The notes beneath the pieces are model-generated. The model was not told the DNA's origin. It did no database searches and saw nothing but the letters and a program-made list of their open reading frames with translations. 64,000 nucleotides of DNA from an uncultured Lachnospiraceae bacterium. GTDB taxonomy: Bacteria > Bacillota > Clostridia > Lachnospirales > Lachnospiraceae. The stretch is taken from contig CAJTQG010000012.1 in the NCBI GenBank assembly GCA_910578605.1, positions 1-64,000 of the forward strand, read 5' to 3'. Position 1 is the stretch's first letter. Each line of letters begins with the position of its first letter. Below, one piece after another: positions 42,814 to 51,900 of this stretch. The translations under genes and the position numbers were made by a program.

Positions 42814-45800
42814 CTACATTTCTTTGATGATTACCTCAATACAGTTTATTTCTTCTTGCGATAATCCGAATTGCTTATAAAGTTTTTCATCTGTCCATTC
42901 TTCGTTGAAATCAACAATAGGCACAAAACGATATGTCTTACTAGTTCCATGCTGACTAATTTTAGCTAAGCTAAGTAAAAAACGAGCAAATTTTGTTCTC
43001 ATGTAACCGGATAGATTTTTGGCCATATTTTCGGTTAATCCTAGTGTATGTCCAACTGAGAGAAATGTTTCAGTACAACATGAACCAGGTTCCCCAATAA
43101 ATGTATTTTGGTTGTCATCATTTAACTCGGTACCAATGTTATTTGCATATGGCATATATACTTTCCATGTATCGACCCATTTAACATTTGAACAAACAGA
43201 AGCTCGCTCAATAAATCCTCTTGCTTTTGCTTTTCCATAACAAACAACTGGATCACTTAATCCTTTTTCTGAATTATGAAATCCTGAGGTTTTAACAAAA
43301 TTTCCCTCTAATCCAAAAGGCTTTCTTGGAGAGATAATATCCGATAATGGTTTAATGGAGCCATCTTCAGGCATTACTTTATCAAGAATACTAATTGCTT
43401 TGCTATTACGAATAAAAATATCAAGGTCTCTTGTAATAAGCAATCTTGAATCCACATATAGGTTCCCATTTTCTTCATGTGTTACAATTTTTACCTTATC
43501 TGAGTTTACTGTATTATTATATTTATCATCCCATAATAAATAACAAATACCACCTCTGTTATTTGTATCCGGGAAAATATCCTCAGGATGTATACAGTCA
43601 TGTAATTCTCTGATTTTGATATCGTGTAACATACTGTGTCTAAAATCATCAAGGCCTTTTCCACCTGCATACCATTTGCTTGGAATTATTAATGTAGAAT
43701 AATCCGGCGAGCAGGTTTTTGCCATATTCACAAAATACGGATATAAAGGTCTTGCGCTCGCACCTGCACCACCATCATCTTCTTGATATGGTGGATTTCC
43801 AACAATTGCATTAAATTTCAATGTTTCAACCTCCTCTGTATCACAGTCTAATGAAATATCTACAAAACATATTTTTTGTGACAATAATTTTCTTATACGG
43901 TTGTAATCTATATTTTCGGCATCATCGACAATATTTAATAAATCGTAAGATGTGAACTGCTCTGCAATACATGAAATATCCATTCCTAGAATTGCATATA
44001 CTTTTCGTGTAAATTCATATGCTACGGAAGAAGTTGGAACTGATAATATCTTATCTTTATAAAGATTTATATCTATTCCAAGAGAAGAACATCTATTAAA
44101 TATAGCAATAGCAAATTCACCCATCTTACTTGCTATATCTAATATATGACTATCATCTTCTAATAACGATAAAAATGCTTCATCTGGAATTAGCGCTATC
44201 ATTTCAGTGGCTACTGAAATAGGTGTAGTAATCTCAGATTCAGATAACTTGCCGAACTTGCCCATAGCAGTAATTGCCCTTTCCATAGCAGGAATACTTT
44301 CATCATGTGAAAGAACATTTATATTTTGGATCTTATAATCCAAAGCAGTGAGAATAAATGGATACATATGCGAAACCATCAGTTTTAAAATATCTATATC
44401 TATATCCAGATTTTTCATGATTCTTTGACTATCCAATTCTGTAGAAATATCTATAATGTCGGCTAATGAGGTTACTTCTTTTTCTGTTAAATACGCAAAA
44501 AAGAGTATTCTGGAATAGTACGTTTTAAACTTGTTTCTCAAAATTTGAATCTGGTCTTCAACATCAGTTGTAGATGAAGTATCAGTATCACTTCCACCAT
44601 CAGAGCCAGTTCCTATTCCATTAGTATCACCGTTGTCATTGCCTTCGTCAGGATTGTCCAATCCAATACCATTACCTTCATGTGCCTCGGTCTTTAATCC
44701 GCCTTTTGAACCAAGCTCAGCCTGACGTTCTATTTCCAACTTTATTTCATCTATATCAAATAGATTATCATCTACTGGGATGTCATTTGCTTCATCTTTA
44801 ACACCACGACTACTTGAATATTCACTAACAACGTCCATAATGTCAGTTGCTGACACTTGCTGAATTTTTCCTTTATTGATAGTGATAATAGGAGATATTG
44901 TTAATTCAGATGCCATTCTATCTCTAAGGTGTTGATTTCCAGAGCTGTCAGTGTTTACATTGTAAATTAATGATTTTTGTTCCTGCATTATGAACATTCT
45001 ATGAGGATCAAAATCTACCAACAATGTTTGTGGCTTCATATTGAATTTTATGACTCTTCCTGTCTCATCCACATAAGATTGAACATATTGATTTTGCAAT
45101 CTAAATACCGCCTGATCATATTCTTGCGGAGAAGAAGTATCCTTGAGAAAAATCATAGTATCCCATTGCTCGATGGTACTTCCTGTAAGCATTCTGTTAA
45201 CTGTAAGTGTAATAGTTTTTTGGTCAGATTTTTCGCAGTTTTTAATTTTATCTTTTATAGACTGTACAGTTTTGTATGTTCTACCTCCATCAACACCCGA
45301 AATATTTATAATTTCATAATCTCCAAGATTTTTAAACGAAGACTTATTAACTGTAATAAGTTCTTCAAGTGCATCACAAGAAGCACAGTAAGGCAATACA
45401 ATAACCATGTGTCGGCACATTTTACCTTCATGAATCTTGTCATAGTCTAAGAATGCAAAAATACTTTCATCGTCTTTTGAACCATCAATTGCCTCAAATA
45501 AATCTAACACTTCTCTTTCGTGTATAAATCTCTTATGACTTTCATCAGATGATTTTTTGATGGACATAGGTTTTAGTAATTCCGAAAGAGCGTATGTGGA
45601 ACCATTTTGTTTCAAATTTTCTAACACTCTTAAAGCTGACTCATTAGGTGTAAAAGCAAATCGAATCATTTGTGGGAAACCAAAATATGGATTATCCCAT
45701 TCTTGATATTTGTCTTCATCCTCTTCAATATATTTATCGTCTTCAAAAGAGATATGCTGCTTGTCCCATAATTCTTGTTCAGCCACAATGTCCGAGAACT

Positions 45801-46929
45801 GACAAAATGAAATAATATCTTCTTTAGCAAATTCACTTCCCATCAGTATTCTATATGGTGTTCCCGACAAATGAAGTTTTATTCGAACTTTCAATTCTTT
45901 TATCTGCTCATCAACTACATTCGCATCTACAGAATCATCTCCATCATCAGATAATTTTAGATTTATATCCTTAACAGTGTTTGCCATTTTTATTACCTGA
46001 CCATAACTTTCAGCTCTTGCGCCGTAGTGTGTTTCATCTATTATTAGTAAATCAAAATCGTTTTCAAATACGCTTTTATGCTTTGTCTTTATCTCAGTAC
46101 CCTGTAAATCTTGAAGAGTCAAAAAAAGAACAACACCTTTTCCAGCAACTAAAGTATCTGTCACAACATTTTCGTCTCTTAATAATTCTTCAGACGATAG
46201 AAATAGATAATCGTTGTTAAAGTTATCTGCACTTTGTACAGTTTTTTTCCACTCCTCTCTAACATCCGCTTTTGCAGATACAACCAATACTTTATTTAAG
46301 CTTTTAGCTTTGGCACAGCACATAGCAGTAAAAGATTTTCCGAATCTCATTACCGCATACATTAGTAGATTAGTTCTTCCAGCATCTACAGCGTTTATAA
46401 AATTATCAATTGCTTCCTGCTGATTTGGTCTAGGCGTCCAATATCCAGTAGAGGCATACATGTAAGTTTCCGGCAAAGCAGTATTAGCATTATAAAACTG
46501 ATATTTATTATCATTATTTTTATAGCTTGTTTGGATATCAATAATAGCTTCTTCAACATCAGCTTTAGTGGTATCCTTAAAGAATTCCTTGGAATAATAA
46601 GTTCCTGGCGGAAACCCAGCCATATCTTCCAGTAATAAGCGATATTTTCCTTTGTCGTTCACAAGATAATCATGAACCGCATAATCCCTAAAAAATATAT
46701 CATCATCAATTGATGCAAGATTACTATATACTTGTTGCAAATTAGGAAAATGTCTTCTCCATTCATTTAACCTAACAGCAAGAGCTCTGTATGTATCGCC
46801 AACCTTTAAATAGTTTGGTATCGTATTTGTGATAAATGCATAAATATGAGGCTTAACTCGACCAGTTATTAATTCCGAAATGAGTTCTATATTTTCCAAA
46901 TCAATCACCATCCTTAAATAGTTCTGCAT
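42814..46929 (-). CDS. GIY-YIG/superfamily 2 helicase/NPPY-methylase restriction-modification-like protein
   Basis: 1371 residues. Residues 25-115 resemble a GIY-YIG (T5orf172-type) nuclease (HIYAF, then NYLKVGDT and RLNEWRRHF). Residues 165-640 form an SF2 helicase: MRFGKS (194-199, Walker A), DETHYG (298-303), HLSGTPYR and QAVFRLQNQY. A Gly/Asp/Thr-rich linker lies at about 740-800. The C-terminus has the methylase motif IV NPPYQ (1045-1049), LIIPSKWYAGG and the Eco57I-type end YMRTKFARFLLS. No SAM-binding motif I precedes NPPY; it is found in the neighbouring 316-residue protein. Its start overlaps that gene by 29 bp. The whole is probably a large restriction-modification or anti-phage enzyme. 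The region is more AT-rich than the flanks, suggesting transfer. Confidence 0.82.
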   Translation of the reverse strand: MQNYLRMVIDLENIELISELITGRVKPHIYAFITNTIPNYLKVGDTYRALAVRLNEWRRHFPNLQQVYSNLASIDDDIFFRDYAVHDYLVNDKGKYRLLLEDMAGFPPGTYYSKEFFKDTTKADVEEAIIDIQTSYKNNDNKYQFYNANTALPETYMYASTGYWTPRPNQQEAIDNFINAVDAGRTNLLMYAVMRFGKSFTAMCCAKAKSLNKVLVVSAKADVREEWKKTVQSADNFNNDYLFLSSEELLRDENVVTDTLVAGKGVVLFLTLQDLQGTEIKTKHKSVFENDFDLLIIDETHYGARAESYGQVIKMANTVKDINLKLSDDGDDSVDANVVDEQIKELKVRIKLHLSGTPYRILMGSEFAKEDIISFCQFSDIVAEQELWDKQHISFEDDKYIEEDEDKYQEWDNPYFGFPQMIRFAFTPNESALRVLENLKQNGSTYALSELLKPMSIKKSSDESHKRFIHEREVLDLFEAIDGSKDDESIFAFLDYDKIHEGKMCRHMVIVLPYCASCDALEELITVNKSSFKNLGDYEIINISGVDGGRTYKTVQSIKDKIKNCEKSDQKTITLTVNRMLTGSTIEQWDTMIFLKDTSSPQEYDQAVFRLQNQYVQSYVDETGRVIKFNMKPQTLLVDFDPHRMFIMQEQKSLIYNVNTDSSGNQHLRDRMASELTISPIITINKGKIQQVSATDIMDVVSEYSSSRGVKDEANDIPVDDNLFDIDEIKLEIERQAELGSKGGLKTEAHEGNGIGLDNPDEGNDNGDTNGIGTGSDGGSDTDTSSTTDVEDQIQILRNKFKTYYSRILFFAYLTEKEVTSLADIIDISTELDSQRIMKNLDIDIDILKLMVSHMYPFILTALDYKIQNINVLSHDESIPAMERAITAMGKFGKLSESEITTPISVATEMIALIPDEAFLSLLEDDSHILDIASKMGEFAIAIFNRCSSLGIDINLYKDKILSVPTSSVAYEFTRKVYAILGMDISCIAEQFTSYDLLNIVDDAENIDYNRIRKLLSQKICFVDISLDCDTEEVETLKFNAIVGNPPYQEDDGGAGASARPLYPYFVNMAKTCSPDYSTLIIPSKWYAGGKGLDDFRHSMLHDIKIRELHDCIHPEDIFPDTNNRGGICYLLWDDKYNNTVNSDKVKIVTHEENGNLYVDSRLLITRDLDIFIRNSKAISILDKVMPEDGSIKPLSDIISPRKPFGLEGNFVKTSGFHNSEKGLSDPVVCYGKAKARGFIERASVCSNVKWVDTWKVYMPYANNIGTELNDDNQNTFIGEPGSCCTETFLSVGHTLGLTENMAKNLSGYMRTKFARFLLSLAKISQHGTSKTYRFVPIVDFNEEWTDEKLYKQFGLSQEEINCIEVIIKEM

Positions 46930-47851
46930 ATGTGAGAGTTACTTTTGAACGCCAATCTTTTATTTTACAAAGAGTATTTTCAATTTCATCTTCAAAAATA
47001 TTGATTTGATAATATTGTTGTATCTTTTTTTCATAAGGAATGGAATATGTAAATCCATCCATTTGCCATATATTCCATGAAATTATGTTTGCTATCTTCT
47101 TAAGCAATTTAGAGTCGGGTGTACATTTGAATTTCATATACATATTTTCGATGAACGTGAACAGTACATTTTCTCTAGCAATAATCAGGCTATCCCCATG
47201 AATCTCAAACCCATAAATGCTTTCGATACTGCGTGTTGCCCATTTAATCCATTCCTCTTTACTTGAAGTATTTTCAGACACGACACGTAGCTTTCTGTCA
47301 AGTATTCCTATTCGATCTTGTACTGGAATAAACTGACCTGTCTGCATATCATATCTGCTTGTTATATAAGGTGCTTCGCCACATGTTATTTCAAGGCGTT
47401 TTAAGTCTACATAGTCTTGCCATCTATAAGGCTTTTTTTCTGAAAATATAATTTTTCTTTTTATTGTTATCCATCCAAAATCAGTTGCTTTGTTAAAAAT
47501 ATTATTCCTACCAAACCATGCATCATCGACAAGATTCAACTGACTATTACAAACAGAAGCAGGTGTGAACACTTCAGCTCTTTTTTTAGCACGTTGCTCC
47601 TGTACTACTTTTGATTTAACAGATCGTGGTTGGATAATATTTGAAAAACGTCCAGTAATTAATTCTACTTGCATCTGAGCGTGTTCATTATAAAGAGGTC
47701 CGTAGGATTCATAATCCTTAGTACACCACATAATGTTTCCACGAGTAGTTTTATCTTTTAATAGAAGCTTTAAAAGAATAGGATTAATATTGGTAATATC
47801 ATCTTCAAGAATATCTATTCTCTTTTTAATTTCTGTTCTATCATTATTCAT
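46901..47851 (-). CDS. Methylase-subunit protein with motifs X and I, partner of the helicase-nuclease
   Basis: 316 residues. It has RAEVFTPASVCN (residues 91-102, the FxxP-type motif X), a possible SAM-binding motif I around EITCGEAPYITSRYD (154-168) and YGFEIHGDSLIIARENV (213-229), which looks like motif II. No NPPY catalytic motif occurs. That motif is in the next gene, so the two proteins may together form one split N6-adenine methyltransferase (inference). It starts 5 bp after the HTH controller gene and overlaps the helicase gene by 29 bp, so all three are translated as a unit. Similar proteins are usually listed as restriction 'subunit M'. Confidence 0.72.
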   Translation of the reverse strand: MNNDRTEIKKRIDILEDDITNINPILLKLLLKDKTTRGNIMWCTKDYESYGPLYNEHAQMQVELITGRFSNIIQPRSVKSKVVQEQRAKKRAEVFTPASVCNSQLNLVDDAWFGRNNIFNKATDFGWITIKRKIIFSEKKPYRWQDYVDLKRLEITCGEAPYITSRYDMQTGQFIPVQDRIGILDRKLRVVSENTSSKEEWIKWATRSIESIYGFEIHGDSLIIARENVLFTFIENMYMKFKCTPDSKLLKKIANIISWNIWQMDGFTYSIPYEKKIQQYYQINIFEDEIENTLCKIKDWRSKVTLTYAELFKDGD

Positions 47852-47856
47852 AACGG

Positions 47857-48084
47857 CTATTTCTCCACCTTAAAATCAAGCCATGCCTCTTCAATACCTG
47901 AATAATCCACATCGTTCTTAAGGCAAAACACCTTTATATTTTTCATAGCAATAAGATTAGGCTTTGCTTTTCCGCCTTCCCATCTATTAACAGTAGAAAA
48001 TGCCACTTGTACTTCTTTGGCAAAATCGTGCTGTGTTAAAAAACATCTCTGTCGAATTCTTTTAATTTCTTCTGGAAATCCCAT
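47857..48084 (-). CDS. XRE-family helix-turn-helix controller
   Basis: 75 residues. FPEEIKRIRQRCFLTQHDFAKEVQVAFSTVNRWEGGKAKPN is a complete Cro/C1-type helix-turn-helix. It resembles the C (controller) proteins that time the expression of restriction-modification genes. First gene of the three-gene defence operon, AAGGAG upstream. The promoter region (48085-48160) is AT-rich and contains an imperfect ATATCATATGAT symmetry near 48131 that could be its own operator (guess). Confidence 0.88.
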   Translation of the reverse strand: MGFPEEIKRIRQRCFLTQHDFAKEVQVAFSTVNRWEGGKAKPNLIAMKNIKVFCLKNDVDYSGIEEAWLDFKVEK

Positions 48085-48329
48085 GTTGCATCTCCTTCTC
48101 TGAATTATCTCACAAATATAGCGTTATTATATCATATGATTATGAATTTTTCTACCTCCTGCACTAAACTCCTATGGTCGCAGGAGATTTCTTTATTTTT
48201 GTTTTTTAAAAAACGTACTTTTAGAACATCTCTCAAGGCTAACAGATAGAAGGACAGAAAATCTTAAATGAATTGTCCTTAGAAAGGAGGTCATACAGAT
48301 TTATAGATAAGAAAAACGAAAAACTGAAT

Positions 48330-48398
48330 ATGGAAATGTTCGATTACTCCACGATTCCCAAGTTTATGAAAGAACATGGAAGGTTCTGTCTATGGAAG
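48330..48398 (+). pseudogene. 5' fragment of a phage/plasmid-type DNA primase
   Basis: The open frame reads MEMFDYSTIPKFMKEHGRFC then LWK, which matches the usual first residues of mobile-element primase/helicase proteins (F-D-Y-x-x-I-P-x-F-x-K-x-x-x-F-C-L-W-K). After LWK the homology switches within the same frame to a serine-recombinase C-terminal part. Only about 23 codons remain. It marks an old recombination or deletion junction. Confidence 0.6.
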
Positions 48399-48806
48399 CT
48401 TGTGATGAAACTGGCCAATGCAAGGATTTCCAAACTCGATACGATTGTTCAAAGGTTATATGAGAGCAATCTTGATGGTAAAATTTCCGATGAGCATTTC
48501 AGCAGAATGTCCACGACCTATTAAGCCGAGCAAAAGCAATTATTAAAACACCAAAAAGAATTGTAGGAATTCATCAGCAAGTCCCAAAAACAAAATTTGA
48601 ATGTTGACTCATTCTTTGTGATGGTACGCAGATATACAGATATTACAGAATTAACCCCAAAGATTATCAGAAGTTTCGTAGAAAATATTGTAGTCTACAA
48701 GCCTGAAAAAGTACCAGGAACAAGAACAAAAAAGCAGACCATATGCATCTATTGGAACTTTATTGGCGCAGTTGAAATTCCTGCCGACAAAGAAAAAACG
48801 GCATAA
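48399..48806 (+). pseudogene. Decayed 3' end of a Tn4451/TnpX-type serine recombinase
   Basis: The first part reads ANARISKLDTIVQRLYESNL and GKISDEHFSRMSTTY, then TAA (48522-48524) where family members have Glu. AEQKQLLKT follows, then a frame change, an in-frame TAG, and EFISKSQKQNLNVDSF, VRRYTDITELTPKIIRSFVE and IVVYKPEKVPGTR to a stop at 48806. This is the DUF4368-bearing C-terminal portion of recombinases from conjugative elements. Two nonsense changes, one frameshift and loss of the N-terminus make it non-functional. It borders the defence island and suggests how that island arrived. Confidence 0.85.
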
Positions 48807-48831
48807 CCCACAACATTGTGTAAGTTATGCC
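48800..48831. terminator. Hairpin between the recombinase remnant and the giant surface-protein gene
   Basis: GGCATAAC (48800-48807) pairs with GTTATGCC (48824-48831), with an inner CACAA/TTGTG pair in the loop. It covers the recombinase stop codon. No strong T-run follows, so termination is probable rather than certain. It is about 150 bp past the end of the convergent surface-protein gene. The remaining sequence to 48981 shows no gene. Confidence 0.5.
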
Positions 48832-48981
48832 AAATTATTAAAACTTTAGAAAATCCCTAAGTGCGAAGCACCTTGATGTTGTACTCTTTTTTATAGTTAC
48901 TTTATAGAAAAAATATTTCACAAAAGTAATCTAGGAAAAAATTTTGCATTTTGGAAAATGGGAACTAGAACGAAATACAAA

Positions 48982-51900
48982 CTACAGTTTTTCTCTATAT
49001 CTCTTTTTTATCAATACTGCAAGTCCCATCATAGCTACGATTACCGTTGTAATTCCTCCAACTATTCTCCAGAACAATATTTTATCTGCATATAAGCGAA
49101 CAAAAAAATTAGTGGATACTGTTACTTTTCTATGAAAAGAGTAAACGCTGCTAAAATCATCATCATCTGTATTGACTGTATTGCCTGCCAAATCGGTGAC
49201 AACAAGTCTTACAGATTGTGCCGACGGATTTTCTGATAATGTAAAACCTCCCAAATAATTATTTTTATCTCCAGAAAAATCTGTTATTTTATTTGTCTCT
49301 TCTCCATTTACATACACAGAAATAGATTTTAGACCAACTGTATCATAGGCAGTAAACTCAACATCAACACTGGCGGCATTGATAATTTGATTTTCCAATC
49401 CAGTTATACTGTCAATTTCTGGTTTTGTACTGTCTACATAAAACAAAATAGAGTTGTCTTTGTAATTAGTGTTTTCTGGAACATTTTCAGATTCATTTCC
49501 CGTTTTATCTCTGGATGAGACAGCTATCTTATATACTCCATCCCTATTAAAATTTTCCTTGTGAATGATATACTGATATGCATACCAACCGCTTTTCCCT
49601 GTAGGAATCGTATCACTCATATCTGATATACTATTTAATGGATTGTCTATAGGTCTTCCATCTTTAGAGATTTCAATATACAATGAATCACTCACTAAGT
49701 GGTCCGCATTATACTCTGTAATCAAAAAATCAGTCTCAACTTCTTGTATATATGCTCCTCCATCTTTTATAAGCTGTACTAGATTATCACTGTACTCATA
49801 AACAGAGCCAAATCTATTTACAGTGAATTTTACTGTCTTTTTCTTGGTGTGTCCTGCCTTATCATATATGGAAACTTTCATAGTATAAATGCCATCATTG
49901 TCCCTTGTTCTAGAAAAATTATCAAAGCTTCCCCTGCCTCCCCTTTCACTTAATATCATATTATGTGCACTCAATTTATTTGTTACATTTATATTCTTAT
50001 TCCAGTTTCTTGTTTTGAACAGAGAAATTTTATAACTGTCAAAATTGTCATCCTCAAAACTCACCTCTGGTATTACCTGCCCCTTAAATGCCTGCCTGTC
50101 CCCCTCCTTGCCGTTAATCTTAATGACCGGTTCCTCTAGCTGAGTGTCAATCGTGAGCTGCTGCGATGTATATACTTTCATAGAATTATTAGACTTGTCT
50201 GTATAAGATATTGTCACAAAATAATTCCCATCTCCTGTTAACATAAATTCTCCTATATGTTTATCTGCACTTTTGTCTATCCACATAGGTGACACTGCAT
50301 ACCCTTTTCCGTCCCTACTAACAGAAACCACCATATCATCCGGATAAAAATTTGCTTCCTTTACTGTCACAGTTGCAGTGATATCTCCATCATAATACGA
50401 AATATTATTTTCTCTATTTACTGGTTTATTGTATTCTACTGTAGCTGTTGGAGAAATACTATCTACTATAATTCTTTTTGTATCCTGAAGATAATCTGAC
50501 TGATTACCTGCTCTGTCCGAGACAAGAAAACTGACCGTTCCGTTAAACTGACTTCCCTCCCCAACAGCTTCCCTTGGAATTTTAAACGTTGAAAAAGCTG
50601 CGGCACCTTTATCTGAATAATGGATATCTGTCTCCTCTATCACTTGACTTTCTAATTTATCATTATTGGAGCTCCCCTCTGTTGCATTTATGTATCTGTA
50701 TTGAAAGCTTTGTACACCCGATATTGAATCTTTAGCCCCTATGGTCACTGTAGTTTTTGCATTATAAAATCCAAATGATATATTTGATAATATCGTATCC
50801 AACACACTGGTACTGTAGGAGACCGAAAGGCTGTCTGGATGTTCATCATCGATAGTAAAATAATCCTTATGATACTCTGACGCCGTATTGTTGGCCAAAT
50901 CTTTATATGATATATCAAATATATAATTAGCATTTCCCTCATAGGAAATTGTCATTGTATGTATATCCTTTTTTGATTTCCATTTTGATTGACTTACATG
51001 AGATTGCACATCCAGCAAATTGCCTGCAATATCCTTTGCCCCGATACTTAAAACAATATCTTTTGCATTAAAGTTATGTTCCTTTATGGTGATGGTCGCC
51101 GTTCGTGAAACACTATAATATTCCCTCCTGTTTCCTTCCCCATCCTGCAATGTAAGATTAGGGTTCTTTTGGGAATAGCTTACATCTATCACCGGAGAAA
51201 TCGTGTCAATTACGATTGGTTTTGATGTGTAGGTTTTCATCTTATTGCTGCTGCGGTCCATGTATTCCACTTTTATTGTATAATCTCCGTCACCTGTATG
51301 ATTTTCCGGCGCTTTTATGGAATATGTACCTACATACATATCTTTTGAAGCTTCCTTCCATGACACCTTCACCCTTTTTTCTTTCTCACCGTTTTTACAG
51401 ATCTTTACTACTATATCCTCACTATAAAAGTTTGCCTCCCGCACAGTAAAGATAGCTTTCATTGCTTCTGAGTAATATCGTTTTCCCCCAATCACTCGGT
51501 CAGCCTGGGTATACTCTGCCGTTATAGAAGGTGCCACTGTATCCACCACTATCACATGTTTTGTATCCGTTATTTTTCCGCTTGTATTATTACATTTGTC
51601 AGTAGCCGTAAATGTAATATTGCCCCGCAGCTGTTTTGCCTCAGTTTTAGGCAATGTAACAGAAGCTGTGTATTTTGCTTTATTTTCCTTATCCTGAACT
51701 GCTTTGACTTTCATATTAGAATATTGCTCCACATTGCTTTTACTTGCCCCCTTCTGCCTTTGATAATTCCAAGTAAAATAATCAATTCCTGAAGTGATAT
51801 CATAAGCGGTAAAGGTAATGGTTACAGAAGAATTATAAAATCCAAAGGTAATATTGGATAATATGGTATCCTTAACCGAGGTTGAATATTCCGCCGTCAT

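Noticed and set aside
48155..48185. CTCCTGC/GCAGGAG hairpin near the HTH controller as terminator or riboregulator
   Set aside because: Short stem with a long loop; it does not follow any gene in the right direction with a clear T-run.
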